This document shows, piece after piece, positions 13,886 to 21,512 of a stretch of 25,880 bases of DNA. The DNA is taken from the NCBI GenBank assembly GCA_043806395.1, contig JAZDHC010000303.1, positions 1-25,880 of the forward strand, read 5' to 3'. Under the pieces are notes generated by a model. It was not told where the DNA came from. It did not search any database and saw nothing but the letters and a program-made list of their open reading frames with translations. A program made the position numbers and the translations under genes. The DNA comes from CG2-30-40-21 sp043806395. GTDB lineage: Bacteria; UBA9089; CG2-30-40-21. Position 1 is the stretch's first letter, and each line of letters opens with the position of its first letter.

Positions 13886-14030
13886 TGTAACTGTTCAGCC
13901 ACCAAGACACTATGTCACAAAGTTTCACAAAATGATTTTGTTAATATCATTTTTGATGAACACTTGATATCTGATTTAATATTATTTGTGATTCTTTGTG
14001 TTTTTGTGCCTTGGTGGCTGAGTAGTTACT
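13886..14030. repeat. MITE-like 145-bp palindromic element between rplN and rplX
   Basis: The ends are imperfect 25-bp inverted repeats: the left (13886-13910) contains TCAGCCACCAAGACAC and the right (14006-14030) contains GTGCCTTGGTGGCTGA, with about 20 of 25 positions complementary. Pairing continues inward (CACAAAGTTTCACAAA against TTTGTGATTCTTTGTG), so almost the whole element can fold on itself. There is no coding capacity. It occupies nearly the entire 173-bp spacer in an otherwise compact operon. Confidence 0.7.
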
Positions 14031-14051
14031 ATTTTATAAAGGTGATATAAT

Positions 14052-14387
14052 ATGAATCGATTGCATGTTAAGAAAGGTGATAAAGTAGAGGTAATTGCTG
14101 GTAAGGATAAGGGAAAGAAGGGAAAAATACTTCATGTCTTTCCTGATAAGCAGCGGGTTTTGGTTGAAGGGGCTAATATGATTAAGAAACATACCCGTCC
14201 TAATCCTCAAAAGGCACAAACTGGTGGAATAGTGACCAAAGAGGCTTCTCTTCATGTCTCAAATGTAATGTTTATTTGTCCAAATTGTAATCGACCAACC
14301 AGATTGGGGCATTTGGTGTTAGAAGGTGGAACAAAATCACGCATTTGTCGAAAATGCTCGGAGATTGTAGATAAGGAGAAGAGATAA
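14052..14387 (+). CDS. rplX: 50S ribosomal protein L24 with a four-cysteine C-terminus
   Basis: L24 starts assembly of the large subunit and lies near the tunnel exit. The 111 residues carry the KOW motif KKGDKVEVIAGKDKGKKGKI near the N-terminus. The C-terminal extension has two CxxC pairs (C76/C79 and C99/C102), a zinc-ribbon arrangement found in many non-proteobacterial L24 proteins. ATG 14052 follows GGTGAT. Translation continues into rplE after 2 bp. Confidence 0.96.
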   Translation: MNRLHVKKGDKVEVIAGKDKGKKGKILHVFPDKQRVLVEGANMIKKHTRPNPQKAQTGGIVTKEASLHVSNVMFICPNCNRPTRLGHLVLEGGTKSRICRKCSEIVDKEKR

Positions 14388-14389
14388 TA

Positions 14390-14935
14390 ATGTCTGTAGC
14401 AGTCTTAAAAGAAAAGTATAATAACGAAATAGTACCTCAGATGATGAAGGAGTTGGGATATAAGAACAGATTAGCTGTGCCTTGCTTAGAAAAAATTGTA
14501 CTGAATGTTGGATTAGGTGAAGCAAGTGGTAATCCTAAACTGATTGATGTTGCTATGCAGGAATTGGGGCAAATTACGGGAAGACGAGGCGTAAAGACTA
14601 AAGCAAAAAAATCTATTGCAAACTTTAAGTTGCGAGCAGGGCAGGCTATAGGGTGTATGGTTACGCTACGGGGTCGAGCGATGTATGAGTTTTTGTATCG
14701 TTTGATAAGCGTTTCTTTGCCTAGGGTCAGGGATTTCAGGGGGTTGTCTCCTAAATCCTTTGATGGTTATGGAAATTATACCCTTGGGATTAAAGAGCAG
14801 ATAATCTTTCCAGAGATTAATTATGATAAAGTGGAAAAGGCTACGGGTATGAATATTACCCTGACAACAACGGCTAAGACAGATGAAGAGTCAAGGCAGT
14901 TGTTGAAATTATTTGGTATGCCGTTCAGGCTATAG
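14390..14935 (+). CDS. rplE: 50S ribosomal protein L5
   Basis: L5 binds 5S rRNA and forms a bridge to S13 in the small subunit. The 181 residues include LEKIVLNVGLGEA near the start, GQITGRRGVKTKAKKSIANFKLR, and the conserved RDFRGLSPKSFDGYGNYTLGIKEQIIFPEI. It lies 2 bp after the rplX stop, with AAGGAGAAG inside the end of rplX as its ribosome binding site. No anomalies are seen. Confidence 0.97.
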   Translation: MSVAVLKEKYNNEIVPQMMKELGYKNRLAVPCLEKIVLNVGLGEASGNPKLIDVAMQELGQITGRRGVKTKAKKSIANFKLRAGQAIGCMVTLRGRAMYEFLYRLISVSLPRVRDFRGLSPKSFDGYGNYTLGIKEQIIFPEINYDKVEKATGMNITLTTTAKTDEESRQLLKLFGMPFRL

Positions 14936-14972
14936 GTAGCAGTTATGAATGTTGAAATTTAGGTGGGTGGTT

Positions 14973-15158
14973 ATGGCAAAAAAGTCAATGATTATCAAGG
15001 CAAATAAAGAGCCAAAGTTCAAGGTAAGAAAATATCATCGTTGTCAATTATGTGGTCGACCAAGGGGTTATCTACGCCAGTTTGGGATGTGCCGAATATG
15101 TTTCCGTATGCTTGCTTTACAGGGAAGGATACCGGGTGTAAGAAAGGCAAGCTGGTAA
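14973..15158 (+). CDS. rpsN: 30S ribosomal protein S14, zinc type
   Basis: S14 completes the 30S head. This is the short zinc-binding form (61 residues from ATG 14973, MAKKSMIIK), with zinc cysteines C24, C27, C40 and C43 and the RxPG-x-RKASW end. Many authors call this paralogue rpsZ; the long zinc-free form is absent from the window. AGGTGGGTGG directly precedes the start, so an in-frame start at 14949 is not needed. Presence of the zinc form argues against a proteobacterial origin. Confidence 0.96.
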   Translation: MAKKSMIIKANKEPKFKVRKYHRCQLCGRPRGYLRQFGMCRICFRMLALQGRIPGVRKASW

Positions 15159-15184
15159 AAAAGAAAAAAATGAGGTGATTTAAG

Positions 15185-15580
15185 TTGTTAACAGATCCAA
15201 TTGCTGATATGCTGACTCGAATCAGGAATGCGAATAAGGCTGGTCATGAAAAATTAGATATGCCTGCCTCTATCCTGAAGACACAGGTAGTTTCTCTTCT
15301 TAAAAGAGAGAGGTATATTAAGAATTATAAATTAATAGAGGATAGAAAGCAGGGTGTGCTGCGGGTATATCTGAGGTATGGACCAAATAATGAGAAAATA
15401 ATTACTAACCTGAAGAGAATAAGTAAACCAGGCTTGCGAAGGTATAAAGGGTCAGAGGATATATCAAGGGTGTTTAATGGATTAGGTGTAGCAATTATTT
15501 CTACATCAAAAGGGATATTAACAGATAAAGAATGTCGGAAGATGAATGTTGGCGGCGAGATATTGTGTGAGGTGTGGTAA
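15185..15580 (+). CDS. rpsH: 30S ribosomal protein S8 with TTG start
   Basis: S8 binds the central domain of 16S rRNA and, in E. coli, represses the spc operon at the rplX-rplE region. The 131-residue frame starts at TTG 15185 behind an extended GAGGTGAT (15170-15177). The conserved L-T-D-P-I-A-D-M-L-T-R-I-R-N-A-N begins exactly there, so the rare start codon is well supported. The C-terminus has the STSKGILTDKECRKMNVGGEILCEVW signature. The stop codon overlaps the rplF start by one base. Confidence 0.97.
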   Translation: MLTDPIADMLTRIRNANKAGHEKLDMPASILKTQVVSLLKRERYIKNYKLIEDRKQGVLRVYLRYGPNNEKIITNLKRISKPGLRRYKGSEDISRVFNGLGVAIISTSKGILTDKECRKMNVGGEILCEVW

Positions 15581-16122
15581 TGTCAAGAATTGGAAAAAAA
15601 CCAGTGCTTATCACGGCAGGGGTTAATTTTAAGTTTAATAATGGTGAAGTTGTTGTTGAGGGCACAAAAGGAAGGTTGAGTTGGATAATTCCAGCCTCAA
15701 TGAATGTTTCGCATGAGGGGAATCAAGTAGTTGTGACTCGTCCGACAGATAGCTGTATACATAGATCTCTACATGGATTGACCAGAACTATTATCCAGAA
15801 TATGGTTGATGGTGTTTCCAAGGGGTTTATTAAGGAACTGATTATTGAGGGAATAGGGTATCGAGCTGAATTAAAGGGTAAGAATATTGTGTTTGCCCTT
15901 GGGTTTTCTCATCCTGTTGTGGTTGAGCCACCACCCGGTATTACCTTTGAGGTTACAGAGCCTACCAGGGTAAGGGTTATGGGGATTAGTAAGGAATTGG
16001 TAGGTGAAATAGCAGCCAAGATTCGTCAGATTCGTAAGGCAGATTGCTATAAGGCAAAAGGCTTAAGATATGTTGGTGAGGTAGTTAGAAGAAAGGCTGG
16101 TAAAGTAGGCGGTAAGAAGTAG
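15580..16122 (+). CDS. rplF: 50S ribosomal protein L6
   Basis: L6 sits near the factor-binding site at the base of the L7/L12 stalk. The 180 residues contain the N-terminal MSRIGKKPV and two related domains, with GVSKGFIKELIIEGIGYRAELKG and GISKELVGEIAAKIRQIRKADCYKAKGLRYVGEVV. The ATG at 15580 shares its A with the rpsH stop (TAATG), a classic coupling arrangement. An in-frame GTG further upstream would overlap rpsH and adds no conserved residues. Confidence 0.97.
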   Translation: MSRIGKKPVLITAGVNFKFNNGEVVVEGTKGRLSWIIPASMNVSHEGNQVVVTRPTDSCIHRSLHGLTRTIIQNMVDGVSKGFIKELIIEGIGYRAELKGKNIVFALGFSHPVVVEPPPGITFEVTEPTRVRVMGISKELVGEIAAKIRQIRKADCYKAKGLRYVGEVVRRKAGKVGGKK

Positions 16123-16140
16123 TAAAAGGAAGAAACTTTT

Positions 16141-16170
16141 ATCCGCAGATTACGCAGATTACGCAGATAG
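16141..16170. repeat. 9-bp tandem repeat CGCAGATTA in the rplF-rplR spacer
   Basis: Three consecutive 9-mers start at 16144: CGCAGATTA, CGCAGATTA and CGCAGATAG, preceded by ATC. The array fills the middle of a 70-bp spacer. The 9-bp period matches that of the unrelated CTTATAGGA arrays at 21513 and 21952. It does not fold into a hairpin or a terminator. Confidence 0.6.
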
Positions 16171-16192
16171 ATGCAGAGAAGGACAATAAAAA

Positions 16193-16549
16193 ATGAAAGT
16201 TAAGACAAAACAAGATGCTAAGTTGAGAAGAAAGTTGAGGGTGAGACAGAATATAAGTGGTACGACAGAAAGACCACGATTAACTGTTTGTCGCACATTA
16301 AACCATGTCCATGGACAGATAATAGATGATGAGAATGGGGTGACCCTTGTTGCTGTTACCAGCTTGAAGGGTATTGATACCTCTGGAATGAAAAAAACTG
16401 AGGTATCTAAGGAAGCAGGTAGGATAATTGCCCGTAAGGCATTAGAAAAAGGAATAAAGGATGTGGTTTTTGACCGTGGTGGATTGTTGTATCATGGTCG
16501 GGTTAAATCCTTTGCTGATGGAGCAAGGGAAGAAGGGTTGAATTTTTAG
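16193..16549 (+). CDS. rplR: 50S ribosomal protein L18
   Basis: L18 carries 5S rRNA into the large subunit with L5. The 118 residues show the basic N-terminus (KLRRKLRVRQNISGTTERPRL), the HVHGQIIDDENGVTLVAVTS strands, and the end with FDRGGLLYHGRVKSFADGAREEGL, all typical. ATG 16193 follows AAGGACAATAAAAA. Nothing unusual is seen apart from the tandem repeat in front of it. Confidence 0.97.
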   Translation: MKVKTKQDAKLRRKLRVRQNISGTTERPRLTVCRTLNHVHGQIIDDENGVTLVAVTSLKGIDTSGMKKTEVSKEAGRIIARKALEKGIKDVVFDRGGLLYHGRVKSFADGAREEGLNF

Positions 16550-16598
16550 TGTAGATAATCGATCAGCATGCTGAATGCTTAAAAGAGGTAGAACAATT

Positions 16599-17141
16599 AT
16601 GGCATTTGAAGAAAGAGAAAATAGAGGAAGAGAAGGCAGAGGAAGAGGGCCAAGAGAGAAAAAGAAAGAAAAGGAATCATCAGGGCTTAAGGAAAAGGTG
16701 GTTTATCTTAATCGTGTGGCAAAGGTGGTTAAGGGTGGAAAGCGATTTGGGTTTTCAGCTCTGGTTGTAGTTGGTGATGAAAAGGGACAAGTGGGTGTTG
16801 GACTTGGAAAGGCAAAAGAGGTTGCCAGTGCTATTGCTAAAGGGGTTGAATTGGCAAAGAAGAGCATGATTGTTGTGGCATTGAATAAGAATACCATACC
16901 ATGTTTTATTTTAGGTCATTTTGGAGCAGGTCGGGTGATTCTAAAGCCAGCGGCGCCTGGTACAGGGATTGTAGCTGGTGCTGCAGTTCGGGCAGTAATG
17001 GAGGCAGCTGGTATTCGGGATGTCTTAACCAAAATTATTGGAACAAATAATCCAATCAATGTAGTTCATGCTACTTTGGAGGGATTAAAAGAGATGAAGA
17101 ATATAAAGGATAAGGTTGAACTTCGAAAAGGAAACAGGTGA
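16599..17141 (+). CDS. rpsE: 30S ribosomal protein S5
   Basis: S5 acts in mRNA entry and decoding accuracy. From ATG 16599 (MAFEERENRGREGRG) it has 180 residues; AGAGGTAG at 16583-16590 precedes it, so the in-frame ATG at 16575 is less likely. The N-terminal 35 residues are a highly charged R/E/G/K tail, longer than in E. coli. The double-stranded RNA-binding domain has VVYLNRVAKVVKGGKRFGFSALVVVGD, and the C-terminal domain carries GAGRVILKPAAPGTGIVAGAAVRAVME and GTNNPINVVHATLEGL. Confidence 0.96.
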   Translation: MAFEERENRGREGRGRGPREKKKEKESSGLKEKVVYLNRVAKVVKGGKRFGFSALVVVGDEKGQVGVGLGKAKEVASAIAKGVELAKKSMIVVALNKNTIPCFILGHFGAGRVILKPAAPGTGIVAGAAVRAVMEAAGIRDVLTKIIGTNNPINVVHATLEGLKEMKNIKDKVELRKGNR

Positions 17142-17145
17142 TGAA

Positions 17146-17337
17146 GTGGAGAATAAGCAGATAAGGATAAAATTGGTAAAGAGTGCTTTTGGAAGGGTGC
17201 CCAAGCATCGTAAAACCTTAGCTGTTCTTGGATTGCGAAGGATAGATGATGTGGTGATAAAGAATGATACTCCGGCTATTCGGGGAATGATTAGTAATGT
17301 GTATTATCTGGTTGAGGTGGGAAATGAAGTTAAATGA
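17146..17337 (+). CDS. rpmD: 50S ribosomal protein L30
   Basis: L30 is a small protein of the large subunit. It is 63 residues when started at GTG 17146 (MENKQIRIKLVKSAFGRVPKHRKTL), behind AGGTGAT, which overlaps the rpsE stop. No in-frame ATG lies close to the conserved start. LGLRRIDDVVIKNDTPAIRGMISNVYYLVEV matches the family. Its 3' end overlaps rplO by 14 bp. Confidence 0.94.
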   Translation: MENKQIRIKLVKSAFGRVPKHRKTLAVLGLRRIDDVVIKNDTPAIRGMISNVYYLVEVGNEVK

Positions 17338-17791
17338 ATTAGAAGCTCCGGCTGGTTCGCGGAAAAAGGCTAAGAGAATAGGCAGGGGAGTTGGAAGTGG
17401 CTGGGGAAAAACCGCTGGAAAGGGAGCAAAGGGGCAAAAGGCAAGGTCTGGAATGAAACCACGGAGAGGGTTTGAGGGTGGACAGATGCCGCTTCAACGC
17501 CGAATCCCGAAGAGGGGTTTTTATAGTAGGAATAGAAAAGAATTTGCTATTATTAATGTGGAAAGATTAGAAGAAGGATTTGAGTCAGGGGATGCAGTTA
17601 CGACTGACATACTTCTGAGTAAAGGTGCTATCTCGAAGTTGAAGCATGGTGTGAAGATTTTAGGTAAAGGAGATATTAATATTCCCTTGCATATAGTGGT
17701 TGAGGCAGCAAGTAAGGATGCGGTGAAAAAGATAGAGGCTGCGGGTGGGACGATAAAGATCTGGAGGAAGAATAAGGTTGAAGGGAATTGA
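17324..17791 (+). CDS. rplO: 50S ribosomal protein L15
   Basis: L15 is a late-assembly protein with a long basic N-terminal extension reaching into the rRNA. The 155 residues start at ATG 17324 (MKLNELEAPAGSRKKAKRIGRG), 3 bp after GAGGTGGG. The GRGVGSGWGKTAGKGAKGQKARSG segment and the FEGGQMPLQRRIPKRGF signature are conserved. It overlaps rpmD upstream and secY downstream by 14 bp each, so this trio is probably translated in a coupled way. Confidence 0.96.
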   Translation: MKLNELEAPAGSRKKAKRIGRGVGSGWGKTAGKGAKGQKARSGMKPRRGFEGGQMPLQRRIPKRGFYSRNRKEFAIINVERLEEGFESGDAVTTDILLSKGAISKLKHGVKILGKGDINIPLHIVVEAASKDAVKKIEAAGGTIKIWRKNKVEGN

Positions 17792-19103
17792 AAATATACT
17801 TAATCCATTTAAGGTTTATGAGTTAAGAAAAAGAATACTTTTTACCATTGCTTTGCTTGCAGTTTATCGGTTTGGGGCAGCAGCACCTACTCCGGGCGTG
17901 GATACAGTAGCCCTTGGACAGATATTTCAACAGGCAAAGGGTACGATTCTTGGGATGCTGGATATGTTTTCTGGTGGGGCATTTGAGAAGTTTTCTGTTT
18001 TTGCCCTTGGTATCATGCCCTATATCAGTGCATCCATTATTATGTCTTTGCTTACAAAGGTAATGCCTTCCTTAGAGAAGATACAGAAAGAGGGAGAGGT
18101 AGGCAGGAAGAAGATAAATCAGTATACCAGATATCTGACATTAGCCATTGGTATTATTCAGGCATCTGGTGTAAGTATCTGGATTCAGAATACGAGTGGA
18201 CCACAGGGTGAGAGTATGGTGTTGACCCCTGGTATTGGTTTCCATCTTATGACTATTATTACCTTGACTACTGGAACTGCCATTGTGATGTGGCTTGGGG
18301 AACAGATTACTGAGAGGGGGATAGGAAATGGAGCCTCTTTGATAATTTTTGCTAATATTCTTTCCGGAATCCCAAGTGGTATCATTGAAAGCGGCAAGCT
18401 CTTGTTTACAGGAGAAAGAAATCCGATTATTTTCATCATAGGGTTAGCGGTTATTCTGGTAGCTATAGCAGCAACAGTGACCATGATTCAGGGGCATCGT
18501 AAGATTATGGTGCAGTATGCTAAGCGAATGGTGGGAAGAAAGGTGTATGGCGGACAAAGCACTCACCTTCCTTTGCAGGTTAATATGGCGGGTGTTATTC
18601 CTATTATCTTTGCCTCATCACTACTTACTATTCCTGCCACCATTTTAACCTTTTTTGGTGGAACAGGCAATCCAGTTATGGAGTTTATAGTCAATCAATT
18701 AACCCCTGGACTGGGAGCAACATACTATATAATAGAAACTGTGGCGATAGTATTTTTTACCTACTTTTATGTAGCTGTAATCTTTAATCCAGTAGATGTT
18801 GCAGAGAATATGCGTAAGAATGGTGGGTTTGTTCCTGGTATCAGGCCGGGTAAGCCAACAGCTGAGTATATTGAACGCGTTTTGAAAAGGATTACCTTTG
18901 TTGGGGCAATGTTTTTGGCTTTGATTAATCTCATACCATCGTTGATGTATGGTACGATGAAGATACCGTTTCATTTTGGGGGAACATCTGTTTTGATTGC
19001 TGTTGGTGTGGCTCTTGATATTATGCGACAGATAGAATCTCATCTTTTGATGGGTCACTATGATGGTTTTATGAAAAAGGGAAAGATAAAGGGTAGATTT
19101 TAA
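17778..19103 (+). CDS. secY: Protein translocase subunit SecY, TTG start
   Basis: SecY is the channel of the Sec translocon in the cytoplasmic membrane. The 441 residues predict the standard ten membrane helices. Signatures include AVYRFGAAAPTPGVD in helix 1/plug, GGAFEKFSVFALGIMPYISASIIM and the helix 8-9 loop RKNGGFVPGIRPGKPTAEYI. The start is TTG 17778 within rplO; GGAGG (17763-17767) lies 10 bp upstream, and the conserved I-L-N-P-F-K follows. SecE and SecG are not in this window. It is the normal last large gene of the spc block. Confidence 0.96.
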   Translation: MKGIENILNPFKVYELRKRILFTIALLAVYRFGAAAPTPGVDTVALGQIFQQAKGTILGMLDMFSGGAFEKFSVFALGIMPYISASIIMSLLTKVMPSLEKIQKEGEVGRKKINQYTRYLTLAIGIIQASGVSIWIQNTSGPQGESMVLTPGIGFHLMTIITLTTGTAIVMWLGEQITERGIGNGASLIIFANILSGIPSGIIESGKLLFTGERNPIIFIIGLAVILVAIAATVTMIQGHRKIMVQYAKRMVGRKVYGGQSTHLPLQVNMAGVIPIIFASSLLTIPATILTFFGGTGNPVMEFIVNQLTPGLGATYYIIETVAIVFFTYFYVAVIFNPVDVAENMRKNGGFVPGIRPGKPTAEYIERVLKRITFVGAMFLALINLIPSLMYGTMKIPFHFGGTSVLIAVGVALDIMRQIESHLLMGHYDGFMKKGKIKGRF

Positions 19104-19171
19104 TGCCTATAAACAAGGCAAGTTTGATAGTGTTTGAATCGTTTGTCAAACAGAGAGAAGAGGTAAGAAAA

Positions 19172-19819
19172 ATGCGATTGATATTTTTAGGACCACCTGG
19201 CTCAGGTAAGGGGACACAGGCAAGTCGTTTGAGCCAGCGATTTAATATTCCTCAGATTTCAACAGGTGATATTCTCAGGAATGCAATTGCTAATAAAATA
19301 GGGTTAGGAATAAAGGCAAAGGAATATATGGAGAAAGGTGAGCTTGTTCCTGATGATGTGATTATTGGTATTATCAAGGATAGGGTTAAGCTGCCTGATT
19401 GTGAAAATGGATTTATATTGGATGGGTTCCCCAGAACGGTTGTTCAGGCAGAGTCGTTTGATAAGATGACAGAAGAGATGAGTCTTCCTATAGACATTGT
19501 CCTGAGTCTGAATGTAAATGAAGAGATGGTGGTCAAGAGATTGTGTGGCCGAATGGTGTGTAAAGAGTGTAGCACCAATTATCATCTTGAGTTTAATCTG
19601 CCGAAGAAAAAGGGGATTTGTGATCAATGTGGCGGTAAATTATATCATCGTCCTGATGATGAAGAGGATGTAGTGCGAAATCGCTTAAGGGTTTATAAAG
19701 AGACAACAGAGCCATTGATTGATTATTATCAACAAAAAGGGCTTTTGAGGGCGATAGATGGAGAAGAGAAAATAGAGAATATCTTCAAGCAGTTGGTGAG
19801 TGTGATAGAGGGGATGTAA
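19172..19819 (+). CDS. adk: Adenylate kinase with zinc-binding lid
   Basis: Adenylate kinase interconverts ATP + AMP and 2 ADP. From ATG 19172 (MRLIFLGPPGSGKGTQ) it has 215 residues, behind GAAGAGGTAAG; an upstream in-frame start at 19103 would add 23 unrelated residues. The P loop GPPGSGKGT is at 7-15, with the DGFPRTVVQA AMP-binding segment and the lid. The lid has C130, C133, C150 and C153, a four-cysteine site that binds zinc in gram-positive-type enzymes. It stands between secY and map, as in many bacteria. Confidence 0.97.
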   Translation: MRLIFLGPPGSGKGTQASRLSQRFNIPQISTGDILRNAIANKIGLGIKAKEYMEKGELVPDDVIIGIIKDRVKLPDCENGFILDGFPRTVVQAESFDKMTEEMSLPIDIVLSLNVNEEMVVKRLCGRMVCKECSTNYHLEFNLPKKKGICDQCGGKLYHRPDDEEDVVRNRLRVYKETTEPLIDYYQQKGLLRAIDGEEKIENIFKQLVSVIEGM

Positions 19820-19838
19820 GAATTAACATCAAGGGATT

Positions 19839-20582
19839 ATGATAATCAGGAGATCAAAGCAAGAAATAGCCAAGATAGCAGATGCCTCAAAGATAGTTAG
19901 TGAAGTGATACGACACCTGCAGGGTATTATTGAATCTGGAATGACGACACAGTATATTGCTGATGTAGCTAAGAGGTACATTGTGAAAAGGGGAGGGGAG
20001 CCAGCCTTTTTAGGGTATCATGGGTTTCCCGGGTGTATATGTACATCAATTAATTATGAGGTTGTTCATGGTATCCCCGGAACTAAGAAGATTAAGGAAG
20101 GGGAGCTATTAAAGATTGATGTTGGGGTAAGGTTTAAGGGGTATTGTGGTGATGCAGCCAGTACTTTGAAAATAGGCAGGGTTTCATCAGAAGCAGAAAA
20201 GTTAATAACTGTGACTGAGGAATCTCTTTATGAAGGAATAAAGAAGGCTGTGGAGCATAATCGCTTGCATGATATTTCTTCGGCAGTTCAGATATATAAT
20301 GAAAAACATGGATTTTCTGTGGTACGGGATTATACAGGCCATGGGATTGGTCAACAGGTACATGAGGATCCTCCAATTCCAAATTTTGGTAAACAAGGAA
20401 AGGGGCCAAGGATTAAGACAGGAATGGTGTTTTGTATCGAACCAATGGTTAATGCTGGTGGGCATAAAACAGAGGTTTTGCCTGATGGCTGGACCGTTGT
20501 TACAGAGGATAGGAGATTATCAGCTCATTTTGAGCATACAATTGTTGTTACTGATAATGGACCTGTGATTTTAACAGGGTAG
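19839..20582 (+). CDS. map: Methionine aminopeptidase, type I
   Basis: This enzyme removes the initiator methionine from nascent proteins. The 247 residues contain the full set of metal ligands, D94, D105, H168, E201 and E232, and the substrate-contact H77 in VHGIPG. The length is that of the simple type Ia enzyme without an N-terminal SH3-like zinc extension. ATG 19839 follows AAGGGA. It lies between adk and infA, a common arrangement in Firmicutes-like and several candidate phyla. Confidence 0.97.
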   Translation: MIIRRSKQEIAKIADASKIVSEVIRHLQGIIESGMTTQYIADVAKRYIVKRGGEPAFLGYHGFPGCICTSINYEVVHGIPGTKKIKEGELLKIDVGVRFKGYCGDAASTLKIGRVSSEAEKLITVTEESLYEGIKKAVEHNRLHDISSAVQIYNEKHGFSVVRDYTGHGIGQQVHEDPPIPNFGKQGKGPRIKTGMVFCIEPMVNAGGHKTEVLPDGWTVVTEDRRLSAHFEHTIVVTDNGPVILTG

Positions 20583-20612
20583 GGACTATAACTTGGGAAT
20601 AGAAATAAGATA

Positions 20613-20636
20613 AATTGATAATTGATAATTGTCAAT
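20613..20636. repeat. AT-rich tandem repeat (AATTGAT) in the map-infA spacer
   Basis: AATTGATAATTGATAATTGTC shows two and a half units of about 8 bp. A related piece in opposite sense, AATTATCAATTGTAATTA, occurs at 21070-21087 before rpsM. It looks like a dispersed AT-rich element; no hairpin of note. Confidence 0.35.
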
Positions 20637-20655
20637 GGTTGATTGGAGAGATATT

Positions 20656-20931
20656 ATGGCTAAGGGTGATATGGATTCTGGAAAAAAGGAAGAGGCTGTC
20701 AGGGTAGAGGGAACGGTTTTAGAGGCTTTGCCTAATGCGGTTTTTAAGGTGGAATTAGAGAATGGACATAAGATTCAAGCCCATATATCTGGTAAAATGC
20801 GGATGCATTTTATAAAAATACTGCCAGGGGATAAGGTGGTTATAGAATTATCACTTTATGATTTAACCCGTGGTCGGATTGTATATAGATCAAAGGATGG
20901 AAAGGGTATGGTGAGCAAAAATGAAGGTTAG
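20656..20931 (+). CDS. infA: Translation initiation factor IF-1, extended at both ends
   Basis: IF-1 blocks the A site during initiation. The OB-fold core (VRVEGTVLEALPNAVFKVELENGHKIQAHISGKMRM, then LPGDKVVIELSLYDLTRGRI) is normal. From ATG 20656 the protein is 91 residues against the usual 71-73. It has about 9 additional residues at the N-terminus (GDMDSGKKE) and about 12 at the C-terminus (KDGKGMVSKNEG). GGAGAG at 20645-20650 supports this start. A start at the upstream ATG 20635 would extend it further but lacks a ribosome binding site. The C-terminal extension results from reading through into the start of rpmJ. Confidence 0.93.
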   Translation: MAKGDMDSGKKEEAVRVEGTVLEALPNAVFKVELENGHKIQAHISGKMRMHFIKILPGDKVVIELSLYDLTRGRIVYRSKDGKGMVSKNEG

Positions 20932-21034
20932 GTCTTCAATTAAAAAGTTGTGTGAAAAGTGTAAGATAGTCAGGCGAAAAGGTGTAAACAGGGTTATTTG
21001 TGTTAATCCTAAGCATAAGCAAAGACAGGGATAA
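20921..21034 (+). CDS. rpmJ: 50S ribosomal protein L36
   Basis: L36 is the smallest ribosomal protein, a zinc-ribbon of the large subunit. The frame ATG 20921 to TAA 21032-21034 encodes 37 residues: MKVRSSIKKLCEKCKIVRRK, then the second half with GVNRVICVNPKHKQRQG. The zinc ligands C11, C14, C27 and H32 are all present. It overlaps the end of infA by 11 bp in another frame. The gene order infA-rpmJ-rpsM is the standard one, which confirms a gene short enough to be missed. Confidence 0.96.
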   Translation: MKVRSSIKKLCEKCKIVRRKGVNRVICVNPKHKQRQG

Positions 21035-21035
21035 T

Positions 21036-21051
21036 CCCCTCTTGAGAGGGG
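21036..21051. repeat. CCCCTC-TTGA-GAGGGG stem-loop after rpmJ
   Basis: A perfect 6-bp stem with a TTGA loop lies 2 bp after the rpmJ stop, followed by GTGGATGGTGTGTGTTTC. There is no T run, so it is unlikely to terminate transcription. It resembles dispersed G-rich intergenic elements, and the rest of the spacer (GGGGGGTGGACTTCCCC) is also G/C-run-rich. It may protect the upstream mRNA end. Confidence 0.45.
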
Positions 21052-21119
21052 TGGATGGTGTGTGTTTCTAATTATCAATTGTAATTAGGGGGGTGGACTT
21101 CCCCTTGTAGGAGGATAAT

Positions 21120-21503
21120 GTGGCGAGAATAGTTGGTGTAGATTTATCGAGGGATAAGAGGGTAGAGATAGCATTAACTTATATTTTTGGTATTGGTTTA
21201 CCATCCTCTCAGAAGATTCTTGTAAAGGCAAATATTAATCCTGATACCAGGGTGCGGGATTTAACTGAGGAAGAGGTAAATAGACTTCGTCAGATAATAG
21301 AGGGTGATTATAAGATTGAGGGTGATCTTCGCAGAGAACTTACCATGAATATTAAAAGATTAATGGAAATAGGGTGTTATCGAGGATTCAGACATCGGAA
21401 GGGGCTACCAGTCAGGGGACAGAGGACACATACAAATGCCCGTACTCGTCGAGGGAAACGAGGGCATACTGTTGCTAAGAAAAAGGCAGCAGGGGTGAGA
21501 TAG
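21120..21503 (+). CDS. rpsM: 30S ribosomal protein S13
   Basis: S13 lies in the 30S head and makes bridges to L5. The 127 residues begin ARIVGVDLSRDKRVEIALTYIFGIG and end in the basic tail GQRTHTNARTRRGKRGHTVAKKK that contacts the P-site tRNA. The start is GTG 21120; AGGAGG at 21109-21114 is 5 bp away, and the overlapping ATG 21118 opens only a 4-codon frame. It opens the alpha block. Confidence 0.96.
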   Translation: MARIVGVDLSRDKRVEIALTYIFGIGLPSSQKILVKANINPDTRVRDLTEEEVNRLRQIIEGDYKIEGDLRRELTMNIKRLMEIGCYRGFRHRKGLPVRGQRTHTNARTRRGKRGHTVAKKKAAGVR

Positions 21504-21512
21504 TTTGATTGT

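Noticed and set aside
13937..13988. Possible promoter inside the rplN-rplX palindrome
   Set aside because: TTGATG and a TAATAT-like box can be found, but they are weak matches expected by chance in AT-rich DNA.
18185..18484. Long antisense open frames inside secY, rplB, rpoA and other genes
   Set aside because: They are shadows of strongly supported genes, with no ribosome binding sites or recognisable protein features.
21036..21051. Terminator between rpmJ and rpsM
   Set aside because: A short GC stem without a T run; the alpha block continues in the same direction.
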